42,248 nt of DNA from Myxococcales bacterium. Its GTDB lineage: Bacteria; Myxococcota_A; Polyangia; Polyangiales; Polyangiaceae. Positions 33,754-41,921 of the stretch are shown here, one piece after another. Both the position numbers and the translations under genes were made by a program. Numbering within the stretch: position 1 is the first letter of the stretch; every line of letters begins with the position of its first letter. The stretch lies in NCBI GenBank assembly GCA_005777185.1, contig SXNL01000187.1:1-42248 (forward strand). Direction: 5' to 3'. The notes beneath the pieces are model-generated. The model did no database searches. It saw nothing but the letters and a program-made list of their open reading frames with translations, and had not been told where the DNA came from.

Positions 33754-34214
33754 TCGCCGTCGTCGAGGTGCGCGACCGCCCGCTGTCGATCGACGAGGCG
33801 TACGCCGCGGTGGCGCACCCGTCGTGCGGCGCGGTCGCGATCTTCACGGGCGTCGTCCGGGACAGCTCGGAAGGGCGACCCGTGACCCGGTTGGAGTACA
33901 GCGCCTACGACCGCATGGCCACGGACGAGATGCGCCGGGTCGCGGAGGAGATCGCGGCCGAGAACCAGCACGTCCGGCTCTACGCCGTGCACCGCACGGG
34001 GGATCTCGCGGTGGGCGACGTCGCGATCGTCTGCGCGGCCGCCTCCCCTCACCGCCGAGAGGCGTTCCGGGCGGCGCAGGCGCTCATCGATCGCATCAAG
34101 GAGCGTGTCCCCGTGTGGAAGCGGGAGCACGGGCCGGACGGGGCCGTGTGGGTGGGCTGGGTGGACGCACGGTGCTCGCCGGAAGACGGGCACGGGCACG
34201 GGCACGGGCACTGA
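33750..34214 (+). CDS. moaE: molybdopterin synthase large subunit with His-Gly tail (154 aa)
   Basis: MoaE with MoaD converts cyclic pyranopterin monophosphate to molybdopterin by adding two sulfurs. It has [51 protein letters not shown] and the catalytic-lysine block [14 protein letters not shown]. The start is a GTG overlapping the moaC stop, with GGAGG at 33737-33741. The C-terminus ends in HGHGHGHGH, an added metal-binding-type tail encoded by a hexanucleotide repeat; the catalytic core is complete. It converges on moaD with a 6-bp gap. Confidence 0.95.
   Translation: MIAVVEVRDRPLSIDEAYAAVAHPSCGAVAIFTGVVRDSSEGRPVTRLEYSAYDRMATDEMRRVAEEIAAENQHVRLYAVHRTGDLAVGDVAIVCAAASPHRREAFRAAQALIDRIKERVPVWKREHGPDGAVWVGWVDARCSPEDGHGHGHGH
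34188..34211 (+). repeat. tandem GGGCAC hexamer (4 copies)
   Basis: Four perfect copies of GGGCAC end immediately before the moaE stop codon and encode alternating Gly-His. The length fits a hexanucleotide slippage repeat that keeps the frame, so copy number may vary between strains. Confidence 0.9.
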
Positions 34215-34220
34215 CCGTCG

Positions 34221-34466
34221 TCAGCCGCCGCTCACGGGAGGAAGGACGGCGATCTCGTCGCCCTCCTCCAGGCGCGCCTCGTCGGACGCGAATACGGCGT
34301 TCCTCGCGAACCGGACGTGGGAGAGTCGGCCGGCCAGCGGCTCGTGACGAGCCTCGAGCCAGCGGGCGAGCGCGGCGACGTCCAGACCCTCCGGCACGTC
34401 GCAGGCCTCCTCCGCGATCCCCGCGAGATCGCGGACGGCTGCGAAGTACAGCAACCTGACGCGCAT
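34221..34466 (-). CDS. moaD: molybdopterin synthase sulfur-carrier subunit (81 aa)
   Basis: This is a small ubiquitin-like protein that begins MRVRLLYFAAVRDLAG and ends LEEGDEIAVLPPVSGG. The C-terminal Gly-Gly becomes the thiocarboxylate that donates sulfur to MoaE. Size is as usual. It starts 3 nt after the moaA stop with AAGG just upstream, so it is translationally coupled to moaA. Its partner MoaE is encoded on the opposite strand, converging. No MoeB/thiF-type activating enzyme gene is in the window. Confidence 0.93.
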   Translation of the reverse strand: MRVRLLYFAAVRDLAGIAEEACDVPEGLDVAALARWLEARHEPLAGRLSHVRFARNAVFASDEARLEEGDEIAVLPPVSGG

Positions 34467-34469
34467 CCT

Positions 34470-35474
34470 TCAGCCGCCGATCTTCCGGATGGACACGTCC
34501 CGCGCCGTCGCCTCCGTGCAGCCCTTCCAGGTGTCGCCGTCGGGCTTCTGTTTCCACGCCTCGTGCACGCGCTCTGCGACCGCGGCGCTGTCCTCGTGCT
34601 CCGCCTCGTGCCTCGCGGAGAGTCCGTCGTTCGTCGCCAGGCACGGCCGGAGGTGGCCGTCACTCGCCACGCGCAGGCGATCGCAACCGCCGCAGAACGT
34701 GTCGCTCGTCCCCGTGATGAAGCCGACCCGCTTGCCTGCGTCGGGCCCGTCGGCGCGGGCGGGCGTGTACTTCGCGGGGCCGCGATCCGGATCTTTCACC
34801 GGCGGGGCCTCCTCGAGGAGGTGGGCGATCCGCGCGCGCATCTCGCCGTAAGGGACCACGCGATCGCGCAGGTTCTGACCCTCGCCGATGGGCATGACCT
34901 CGAGGAACCGCGGGATCATCCCGCGATCCCACGCGAAGCGGACCAGATCCTCGAGCTCGTGGTCGTTCTCACCACGCACGACCACGACGTTGAGCTTGAG
35001 CTCGTCGAAGCCCGCGCGCGTCGCGGCATCGACGCCCCGGAGGACCGCGGCGAGCCGCCCGCCGCGCGTCATGCGGAAGAAACGCGCCGGATCGAGCGTG
35101 TCGACCGACACGTTGAGGCGCATCAGGCCAGCGTCACGGAGGGGCGCCGCGAGCGCCTCGAGGCGCGTCGCGTTCGTCGTGAGCGCCACGTCCTCGAAAG
35201 GGATCTCGCGCACCGCGCGCACGAACGCCACCACCTGCGGGTGGAGCAGGGGCTCGCCGCCCGTGACCCTGAGCCGCCGCACCCCCGCCTCGAAGAGCCC
35301 GCGCAGCATCGAGCGCCACGCCTCGAGCCCGAGGCGCCGCTCGAGGTAGCCGTCGCGCTTGTGGGGTCGGCAGTAGATGCACGCCAGATCGCAGAGATCC
35401 GTGAGCGACACCCGCGCGGACCTCGGGTCGACGCGCGGCGCCCGGTGAGGCTTCAGGATCGGGAGGGCGTACAC
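34470..35474 (-). CDS. moaA: GTP 3',8-cyclase (334 aa)
   Basis: This radical SAM enzyme starts cofactor synthesis by making 3',8-cyclo-GTP. The N-terminal cluster motif C-x3-C-x2-C is in TDLCDLACIYCRP. The SAM glycine motif is RVTGGEPLLHP. The C-terminal second [4Fe-4S] site has C-x2-C-x13-C in FCGGCDRLRVASDGHLRPC. The C-terminal Gly-Gly (IRKIGG) required by the family is present. GTG 35474 was chosen with AAGGA upstream. It forms an operon with moaD. Confidence 0.95.
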   Translation of the reverse strand: MYALPILKPHRAPRVDPRSARVSLTDLCDLACIYCRPHKRDGYLERRLGLEAWRSMLRGLFEAGVRRLRVTGGEPLLHPQVVAFVRAVREIPFEDVALTTNATRLEALAAPLRDAGLMRLNVSVDTLDPARFFRMTRGGRLAAVLRGVDAATRAGFDELKLNVVVVRGENDHELEDLVRFAWDRGMIPRFLEVMPIGEGQNLRDRVVPYGEMRARIAHLLEEAPPVKDPDRGPAKYTPARADGPDAGKRVGFITGTSDTFCGGCDRLRVASDGHLRPCLATNDGLSARHEAEHEDSAAVAERVHEAWKQKPDGDTWKGCTEATARDVSIRKIGG

Positions 35475-35540
35475 GTTCCTTCGAGGCTAGCAAAAATGCC
35501 GCCCGCGGCGTAGTACGCTCGTGTCAGGCCACAGTTTCGT

Positions 35541-36053
35541 ATGGCGATCAGGATCCTCACCGTCACCGTCTCCGACACGCGCACGCCCGCGGACGACACG
35601 TCCGGTGCAGCCCTCGTCGAGGCGATCCGCGCGTACCAGCCCGCGCTCGACCCGAGGCCGGGCATGGAGCTCGAGCACGCGCGGCACGAGATCATCCCCG
35701 ACGATCCGGAGCGCATCCGAGCCCTGATCCAGGGGGTCGTCGCGACGGGCGAGGCCGACGTGTTGGTCCTCTCGGGCGGCACGGGCATCGGCCCTCGGGA
35801 CAGCACGTACGAGGCCGTGCGCGCGCTCCTGACGAAGGAGCTCGACGGCTTCGGAGAGGCCTTCCGGCGGCTCTCGTGGGACGACATCGGCCCGCGGGCG
35901 GTCCTCTCGCGCGCGACCGCCGGCCTGGTGGGACGGCACGTCGTCTTCGCGCTGCCCGGGAGCACCAGCGCGGCGCGCCTCGGCATACGGGAGCTCGTCC
36001 TCCCCATCGTGGCGCACGCGGTCGCCCTCGCCCGCGGGGACACGCGCCACTGA
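35541..36053 (+). CDS. moaB: molybdenum cofactor adenylyltransferase MoaB/MogA family (170 aa)
   Basis: It adenylylates molybdopterin before MoeA inserts molybdenum. RILTVTVSDTRTPADDTSG (the S-D-x-x start of the family), LVLSGGTGIGPRDSTYEAV and FALPGSTSAARLGIRELVLP are the conserved segments. Size is typical of MoaB. It is divergent from moaA with a 66-bp shared promoter region and completes the pathway genes seen here: MoaA, C, D, E, B and MoeA. MobA/MoeB and molybdate transport genes are not seen. Its stop codon is close to that of the converging MutS-like gene. Confidence 0.92.
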   Translation: MAIRILTVTVSDTRTPADDTSGAALVEAIRAYQPALDPRPGMELEHARHEIIPDDPERIRALIQGVVATGEADVLVLSGGTGIGPRDSTYEAVRALLTKELDGFGEAFRRLSWDDIGPRAVLSRATAGLVGRHVVFALPGSTSAARLGIRELVLPIVAHAVALARGDTRH

Positions 36054-36063
36054 TCCGGACCGA

Positions 36064-37890
36064 TCAGTCGACGACGTCGAGGCCCACCAGCTTCATGAGC
36101 CGGAGGGCGTTCGAGCTCGTGACGACGCCTCGCCTCAGCTTGTAGTCGAAGGTCATCCGGTCGCCCGTCACCTGCTCCTCGAAGTGCATGTTGCGGATGG
36201 CTCCCCCCGTCTCGGACTCGAGCTCGCCGAGCGCGAGGTCGTGCGTGGAGACCGCGCCGAGCGCCCCGTTCGCGAGCAGATCCTTCACGATGGCGCGCGC
36301 GCCGACGAGGCGCTCGCGCATGTTGGTGCCGTGGAGGATCTCGTCGAGGAGGAAGAGCGCCGGCGGCGCCTCATGGCCCCCCGCGCGCGCGACGTCGAGC
36401 ACCCTCTTGAGCTTCTTCAGCTCGGCGTAGAAGCGCGATGTGCCGTCGACGACGGAGTCGCGAACGCGCATGCTGCTCGCCAGCACGAAGGGCCCCGACT
36501 CCCACCTCCGGGCGCACACCGGCGCGCCCGCCAGGGCGAGGACCGCGTTGAGGCCGACGGCCCGGAGCAGCGTGGACTTGCCGGCCATGTTCGAGCCGGT
36601 GATCACGAGGCCCGTGCCCGCCGCGGGAAACGTCACGTCGTTGGTCACGCACGACTCGCGCGGGATGAGGGGGTGGCCCAACCCCTCGGCGACGAGCCCG
36701 GGCTCCTTGCGGAACGTGGGGTACGCGTCCGCGGGCCGATCGTGGGCCAGGTTCGCGAGGCTCGAGAGCGCCTCGAAGTGACCGAGGGCGTCGAACCAGC
36801 CGCCGATCGCGTGGCCGGCGCGCCGACGCCACGTGTCGAGCAGGACGGCGCAGTTGAGGTCCCAGAGGAACACAGGGGCGACGATGAAGCGGAAGGCGGC
36901 GTTCTCGCGGGCGTCGAGGAAGCCGATGATGGCGCCGAGCCGCCCCAGCTCGGCCGTCGCCGAGAGGCCGCTCGCGCGCAGCCGTGCCTGGTGCGCCACG
37001 AGGAGGGGAGAGGTGAACGTCTCCCGCTCCAGCAGGCCGATGAGCTCCGCGTACTGCGAGAGGCCGGTCTGCCGGGACGAGGCGCGCGTCACGATGGAGT
37101 CGGTCTTCCTCCGCGCCGTCATCGACACCAGCACGCCGACGATGAGGGGGCCGAGGAACGCGCGCGAATGGAGGGTCCCGAGCTGCCCGAGAACCACCGT
37201 CGCGAGCGTGATGAGCGGCAGGAGCCGGGCGAACCACACCAGCGCCGCGGGGTACGGCGGCTCGCGCCCCGTGTCCATCCTCGCCCACGCGGTGAAGGGC
37301 CTGGGATCGGGCTTCGTCTCGCCGAGCATCGAGCCGAGGACCGCGAGCTCCTCGCGCAGGCGGAGACGCGTCGAGAGGTCACGCACGGCCTCCTGCCGCC
37401 GCACGGATTCTTCCGGGAACGTGCCGAGGTCCTCGCCCCCGAGCCAGGCGGCGAGCTTCTCCTCGCCGAAGCGCGTGCCCGTGGCGTCCGCGAGCGCGAA
37501 CAGCGACGCCTTGCCGAAGACGTCGAGATCGTCCGCGTAGGGGTGATCCTCGCGATCGAAGCGCTCTCCGCGCGTGCGCGCGCGCCACGTCCCGTCGAGG
37601 CGCGCGAGCCCGTCGTCGTGGAACCGGACGGCGGCCGAGAGACGATCTCTCGCGAGGTGGATCCGCACGTGGACGAGCACGAGCGCGGCGAACACGAGGA
37701 CGAGCGCGAGGACGGCGATCCATGCCTCGTCGGGGAGCCCCACCCAGACGATCATCCCCAGCAGCGTGAGGACGCCACCCACCGGAAGGAGGCGGAGCCA
37801 GCTCACGAACCGGGAGCGCGCGTCGAGCGCGTCGCGGCTGGCGAGGCGCTCGCGCTTCGCCGCCTCGTACTCCTCACGCGCGACCGCCAC
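36064..37890 (-). CDS. membrane-anchored MutS-family ATPase (608 aa)
   Basis: The C-terminal part is the MutS ATPase domain: Walker A GSNMAGKST (432-440), LLDEILHGTN with Walker B Asp516-Glu517, and STHDLALGELE for the signature/H-loop region. The N-terminal mismatch-recognition and connector domains of true MutS are absent. Instead there are four hydrophobic segments in two pairs (about residues 30-51, 56-77, 213-235 and 243-258), so it should sit in the inner membrane. A coiled or helical core (residues 270-400) resembles the MutS clamp/lever. It is not a standard mismatch repair protein, and no MutL is nearby. GTG 37890 was chosen. The function is unknown; these proteins are found in several bacterial groups. 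Confidence 0.88.
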   Translation of the reverse strand: MAVAREEYEAAKRERLASRDALDARSRFVSWLRLLPVGGVLTLLGMIVWVGLPDEAWIAVLALVLVFAALVLVHVRIHLARDRLSAAVRFHDDGLARLDGTWRARTRGERFDREDHPYADDLDVFGKASLFALADATGTRFGEEKLAAWLGGEDLGTFPEESVRRQEAVRDLSTRLRLREELAVLGSMLGETKPDPRPFTAWARMDTGREPPYPAALVWFARLLPLITLATVVLGQLGTLHSRAFLGPLIVGVLVSMTARRKTDSIVTRASSRQTGLSQYAELIGLLERETFTSPLLVAHQARLRASGLSATAELGRLGAIIGFLDARENAAFRFIVAPVFLWDLNCAVLLDTWRRRAGHAIGGWFDALGHFEALSSLANLAHDRPADAYPTFRKEPGLVAEGLGHPLIPRESCVTNDVTFPAAGTGLVITGSNMAGKSTLLRAVGLNAVLALAGAPVCARRWESGPFVLASSMRVRDSVVDGTSRFYAELKKLKRVLDVARAGGHEAPPALFLLDEILHGTNMRERLVGARAIVKDLLANGALGAVSTHDLALGELESETGGAIRNMHFEEQVTGDRMTFDYKLRRGVVTSSNALRLMKLVGLDVVD

Positions 37891-37993
37891 GACGGCTACG
37901 CTAGTACAGTGCGCGCCAGGTTCGTGAGGGGATCGTCGACGCTTCGCTGGAGAACCGGCCGGGTGAAGCCGGCTGGAGTCCGGGCCTCCTTCC

Positions 37994-38281
37994 TCACGCG
38001 GCGCGGGCCGGGGTCGCCTTGCGCGCGGTCTTCCGGGACGCCCCCGGTCGCGAGGCGACCGCGCAGGCGAGGCCGGCGAGCGTGAGCCGTGGCTCGCCGC
38101 CGGTCCGCGTGACGAGGCCCTCTCCCGCGAGCCATCCGAGCAAGGCGGGCACCTCGCACGGCTCGCACCCCGCGCGTGCGGCGAGACGTTCGGGCGAAGG
38201 CGGCACGCGCCGCCGGGAGAGGCGGGCGAGCGCGCGGAGCACGGCGAAGGGACGGGCGAGGTGAGCTGATCTAGCGTTCAT
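37994..38281 (-). CDS. small winged-helix DNA-binding protein (95 aa)
   Basis: The 95-residue protein has a winged-helix outline. Helix 1 is PFAVLRALARLSRR; helices 2-3 are SPERLAARAGCEPCEVPALLGWLAGEGL; the wing is VTRTGGEPRLTLAG. A basic tail rich in Arg/Lys/Ala follows (RKTARKATPARA), likely to contact the DNA backbone. It has no dimerisation or ligand domain. The ATG at 38281 lacks a Shine-Dalgarno, and a perfect 16-bp palindrome begins 13 bp upstream. This fits a small self-regulating repressor, possibly translated from a leaderless message. The GEP-R-LTLAG wing and the tail are the only family clues. No antitoxin partner is seen. Confidence 0.72.
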   Translation of the reverse strand: MNARSAHLARPFAVLRALARLSRRRVPPSPERLAARAGCEPCEVPALLGWLAGEGLVTRTGGEPRLTLAGLACAVASRPGASRKTARKATPARAA

Positions 38282-38288
38282 GTACAGG

Positions 38289-38318
38289 ACTATCGTTCAG
38301 TACTGAACGTCCGTCCAA
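38289..38318 (-). promoter_or_regulatory. candidate promoter with embedded 16-bp palindromic operator
   Basis: On the minus strand, TTGGAC (38318-38313) and GATAGT (38294-38289) are separated by 18 nt. Almost the whole spacer is the perfect palindrome CGTTCAGT|ACTGAACG (38294-38309). The -10 is followed by 7 nt and then the ATG of the winged-helix gene, so transcription would start at or next to the start codon. The hexamers are only partial matches; the palindrome is certain. Confidence 0.5.
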
Positions 38319-38361
38319 AAAACTGCACCGATTTCCGTCAACCATTCGATATTCCTCGTGT

Positions 38362-40545
38362 TCACGGAGGCGCGCCGAGCTCGGCGAGCATGAACGTCAG
38401 CTCGTCGGCGAGCTCGTCCGCGAGCTTGGAGGTCGGCTTCCCTGCGCCGTGCCCCGCCTTCGTCTCGACGCGGAGGAGGATCTTCCGTGCCCTGTCGGCC
38501 TGCGCCTCGTCCATGCGGGCGGCCATCTTGCGCGCGTGGAGCGGATCCACGCGGGAGTCCCCCTCGGCCGTCGTGAAGAGCATCGCGGGGTACCGCTTGC
38601 CGGGCCTCACGGCGTGGTATGGCGAGTACGCCCGCAGGAACCGGTACTGGGCGGGATCATCCGCGGATCCGTACTCGGGCACCCAGAGCTTGCCGATGCG
38701 GAAGTGGTGGTACCGCAGCATGTCGGTGAGCGGCACGAGGGACAGCCCGGCGCGGAAGAGCTCGGGGCGCTGGGTGACGACGGCCGCGACCAGGAGACCG
38801 CCGTTCGAGCCTCCGATCACCGCGAGGTGGTCGGGTGACGTGATCTTCTCGGCGATGAGCGCCTCCGCGCACGCGATGAAGTCGTCGAACACGTTCTGCT
38901 TCCTCTCGAGCATCCCCGCGCGGTGCCACGCCTCGCCGAGCTCGCCGCCGCCGCGGAGGATCGCGCTCACCCAGACGCCGCCCGCGCGCACGACGGTGAG
39001 CGCCCGCGCGCTGAACGCCGGGGTCTGGTTGACGTTGAACCCGCCGTAGCCGTAGAGGGCCGTCGGGTTCTTCCCGTTGCGCGGCAGGTTCCGGCGCGCG
39101 ATGACGAACATGGGGACGCGCGTCCCGTCCTTGCTTGTCGCGGACATCCGGGTGACCTCGACGTCGGCCGCCGCGAAGCCCGCGTCGAGCCGGTCCCACA
39201 CCTTCGGGGCCGAGGCCGGCCGTGCGAGATCGACGCGGTGCACCTCGGGGGGCACCACGTACGACGTGAATCCGATGAACGCCTCGTCGCCCTCGCGCGC
39301 CGCCGTGACGGTCGCGCTGCCGATCCCCGGCAGCGGCACCTGCCCGAGCGCCTTGCCGTCGAGGCCGAAGCGCTCCACGCGGGAGGCCGCCTCGTGCATG
39401 TAGGTCGCCAGGATCTCGCGCTCGGTGACGACCACGTCCGAGAGCACGTCCACGCCCTCCGGGAGGACGCGCTTCCAGCGGGCGCGCTCGGGCTTCTGCC
39501 AGTCCACGGCGAACAGCTCGTACCTCGAGGCGCCGTCGTTGGTGTGGAGGTAGAGGCGGTCGTTCATCGGCGTGGGCTCGAACAGCGCCGACACGCCCGC
39601 CGCGATCGCGATCCACGGGCCGTTCGCGGCAGCCGCGTGGCGGTAGTGGACCTCGCTACGGTCCCAGCCCTGGTGCACGCGCACGACGAGGCGCATGCCG
39701 TCGGGCGACAGGAACACCTGCGGCACGTCGGTCTTGTCGCGGCCCTCCCCGAAGACGAGCGCGTCCTTCGCGGGGTCGTCGCCCAGGCGGTGGAGGTAGA
39801 TCCGCGAGCCGTAGCGCTCGTCGCCGGGCGGCACCGTGCCGGGCTCGGGGTAGCGCGAGTAGTAGAAGCCGGACCGACCCGGCAGCCACGCCACGGACGC
39901 GTGACGCGTGTGCGGGATGCGATCGGGGAGGTCCTCGCCCGTGACGACGTCGCGCACATGGAGGACGCTCTCCTCGCTCCCGCCCTCGCTCCGCCCCCAC
40001 GCGAGGAGCGTCCCGTCCGTGGAGGGGTACCACCAGTCGAGGGCCGTCGTGCCATCCTTGGAGAGCTCCCCTGGGTCGAGGAGGGTCCGCGCCTTGTCCG
40101 TCGACCGCTCGCGGACGAGGAGCACGGGCTGGTTCTGGCCACCCTCCCGCCGCTCGTAGAACCACCTGCGCTCGCCCTTCGGCCCCACGCGGACGACGGG
40201 CGGACCGACGAAGCCGATGGCCAGGAGGGCTCGGATGCGCTCGTGGAGCTTCGCGCGCCCGGGCATCGCGTCGAGGTGGGCGCGCGTCTTCGCGTTCTGG
40301 GCCTCGGTGAACGCCTGCGTGTCCGCCGAGTCTCCGTCCTCGAGCCAGCGGTAGGGATCGTGGACGGCCTCGCCGTGCAGGATGTCGGTGGTGCCTGGGT
40401 GCTTCATCTCTTCCTCAGGGGGGCTATCGAGGGGCGGCGTCGGCCTCGCTGCGAGCGTGAGCGGCGGCGTCGCGGGCGGTTGTGGCCCCGCGCACGCCGG
40501 CGAGAGAGAGGCGAGGAAGAACCACGCCGTCGAGCACCTTCCCAT
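38362..40545 (-). CDS. prolyl oligopeptidase-family lipoprotein (727 aa)
   Basis: This is an S9A serine peptidase that cuts short peptides after proline. The signal ends SLSPAC (lipid Cys18), so it is exported and anchored. The propeller domain (about residues 60-450) begins HDPYRWLEDGDSADTQAF, the family's N-terminal signature. The catalytic domain has Ser580 in GGSNGGLL, Asp663 in AEGDSRVDPLH and His699 in ETKAGHGAGKP. YGYGGFNVNQTPAF and GVWVSAILRGGGELGEAWH are further conserved blocks. Length is typical. It is divergent from surE with a 59-bp gap. A digestive or peptide-processing role in the periplasm or at the surface is likely. Confidence 0.93.
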   Translation of the reverse strand: MGRCSTAWFFLASLSPACAGPQPPATPPLTLAARPTPPLDSPPEEEMKHPGTTDILHGEAVHDPYRWLEDGDSADTQAFTEAQNAKTRAHLDAMPGRAKLHERIRALLAIGFVGPPVVRVGPKGERRWFYERREGGQNQPVLLVRERSTDKARTLLDPGELSKDGTTALDWWYPSTDGTLLAWGRSEGGSEESVLHVRDVVTGEDLPDRIPHTRHASVAWLPGRSGFYYSRYPEPGTVPPGDERYGSRIYLHRLGDDPAKDALVFGEGRDKTDVPQVFLSPDGMRLVVRVHQGWDRSEVHYRHAAAANGPWIAIAAGVSALFEPTPMNDRLYLHTNDGASRYELFAVDWQKPERARWKRVLPEGVDVLSDVVVTEREILATYMHEAASRVERFGLDGKALGQVPLPGIGSATVTAAREGDEAFIGFTSYVVPPEVHRVDLARPASAPKVWDRLDAGFAAADVEVTRMSATSKDGTRVPMFVIARRNLPRNGKNPTALYGYGGFNVNQTPAFSARALTVVRAGGVWVSAILRGGGELGEAWHRAGMLERKQNVFDDFIACAEALIAEKITSPDHLAVIGGSNGGLLVAAVVTQRPELFRAGLSLVPLTDMLRYHHFRIGKLWVPEYGSADDPAQYRFLRAYSPYHAVRPGKRYPAMLFTTAEGDSRVDPLHARKMAARMDEAQADRARKILLRVETKAGHGAGKPTSKLADELADELTFMLAELGAPP

Positions 40546-40604
40546 GAGCCATGCTCGCTTTTTCCGCGGTTTTCGTACAGGGCCGCGTGCTAGGTTCCCG
40601 CGCG

Positions 40605-41393
40605 ATGACGAGGCCGCTCGCGCTCCTCTCGAACGACGACGGGTATTTCTCGCGCGGCCTGCGCGCGGTGCGCGAGGCCCTGTCCGTCTGGGCCGACGTC
40701 GTGGTGGTCGCCCCCGAGACGGAGCAGAGCGCGTCGAGCCACGCCCTCAGCCTCTCGAAGCCGCTCCGCATCCGGCGCGTCGACGAGGGGGCGTTCGCGA
40801 TCGACGGGACACCCGCCGACTGCGTGTACGTCGCGCTGTGCGCGGGCACGCGGCTCCTGCCCCGGCGGCCCGACGTGGTCGTCTCGGGGATCAACCGCGG
40901 CATGAACCTGGGACAGGACGTCTTCTACTCGGGCACCGTGGCGGCCGCGCGGGAGGCCGCCCTCCGGGACATCCCCTCGCTCGCCACGAGCGCGCACGTC
41001 ACGGCCGATCTCGCCGCCGTCGCCCTCCTCGCGAGCGACCTCGCGAGCGACCTGATCGATCGCGCGCGCGGCGAGACGACGCCCGTGCTCCTCAACCTCA
41101 ACGTACCCGAGAAGTGGACCGGCGAGCTTCGCGCCGCACGCACGGGCCGACGCCTCTACGAGGACATGGTCGAGTTCCGCGAGGACCCTCGCGGGCGGGA
41201 CTACATCTGGCTCGGCGGCTCCGGTGGCGTCCGCCACGACCCGGATCCGGGCAGCGACACCGAGGCGTACGACGCGGGGGCCGCGTCCCTCACGCGCCTC
41301 TCCCTCGATCTCACGTCGACCGGCGACACGATATCCACCGACCTCGTCCTCGCCTCCGCCTCCCCCCGGAGCGCGCGCACGCGAAAGGGCTGA
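40605..41393 (+). CDS. surE: 5'/3'-nucleotidase SurE (262 aa)
   Basis: This metal-dependent phosphatase removes phosphate from nucleoside monophosphates and polyphosphates in the cytoplasm. ALLSNDDGYFSRGL holds the N-D-D metal site (D11, D12). APETEQSASSHALSL, DGTPADCVYVAL and SGINRGMNLGQDVFYSGTVAAA are the SurE signatures. ATG 40605 matches the family N-terminus. apt follows after 3 nt, so the pair links nucleotide dephosphorylation with adenine salvage. Confidence 0.95.
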   Translation: MTRPLALLSNDDGYFSRGLRAVREALSVWADVVVVAPETEQSASSHALSLSKPLRIRRVDEGAFAIDGTPADCVYVALCAGTRLLPRRPDVVVSGINRGMNLGQDVFYSGTVAAAREAALRDIPSLATSAHVTADLAAVALLASDLASDLIDRARGETTPVLLNLNVPEKWTGELRAARTGRRLYEDMVEFREDPRGRDYIWLGGSGGVRHDPDPGSDTEAYDAGAASLTRLSLDLTSTGDTISTDLVLASASPRSARTRKG

Positions 41394-41396
41394 CCC

Positions 41397-41921
41397 ATGG
41401 ACCGCATCTCGTATTGCTCCTCCAAGATCCGCACCGTCCCGGACTTCCCGAAGCCAGGGATCGCCTTCAAGGACATCACGCCGATGATCGCGGACGCGCG
41501 GGCGCTGCAGATCGTGCTCGACGAGGTCACCGAGCTGTTCATCGACGACCGCGTCGAGCAGATCGTGGGCATCGAGGCGCGCGGCTTCATCTTCGGTGGC
41601 GCGCTCGCCGCGCGCCTCGGCGCGGGCTTCATCCCCGCGCGCAAGCCCGGGAAGTTGCCCGCCGAGGCGGACGCCGTGTCGTACGACACGGAGTACAGCA
41701 CCGCCTCGCTCGAGATCCACAAGGGGTCGTTCGCGAAGGGCGCGCGCGTCCTCGTGGTCGACGACGTCCTCGCCACGGGAGGCACGGCGAAGGCCGCCGC
41801 CGATCTCGTGGAGCTGGGCGGGGCGCGCGTCGTGGGTTTCGCGTTCATCATCGAGCTCGGCTTCCTCGGAGGCCGCGCCAAGCTGCCGCCGGCGAAGGTG
41901 GAGAGCGTGCTCAGGTACTGA
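41397..41921 (+). CDS. apt: adenine phosphoribosyltransferase (174 aa)
   Basis: It forms AMP from adenine and phosphoribosyl pyrophosphate, the main adenine salvage step. VPDFPKPGIAFKDITPM at the N-terminus and the PRPP loop VLVVDDVLATGGTA are the Apt signatures, and VGIEARGFIFGGALA and PARKPGKLP are also present. Length is normal. Its stop codon shares one base with the next start (TGATG), so translation is probably coupled to the crotonase-family gene. Confidence 0.96.
   Translation: MDRISYCSSKIRTVPDFPKPGIAFKDITPMIADARALQIVLDEVTELFIDDRVEQIVGIEARGFIFGGALAARLGAGFIPARKPGKLPAEADAVSYDTEYSTASLEIHKGSFAKGARVLVVDDVLATGGTAKAAADLVELGGARVVGFAFIIELGFLGGRAKLPPAKVESVLRY

Noticed and set aside
36050-36067. 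CTGATC-CGGACC-GATCAG inverted repeat over the converging stops of moaB and the MutS-like gene, considered as a bidirectional terminator
   Set aside because: The stem is only 6 bp, with no T-tract on either side.
38294-38309. LexA/SOS box at the palindrome CGTTCAGTACTGAACG
   Set aside because: Gram-positive LexA boxes have GAAC-n4-GTTC, the reverse order of arms, and the E. coli CTG-n10-CAG pattern is absent. The GTTCAG half resembles part of a Myxococcus LexA motif from memory, but not enough to claim it.
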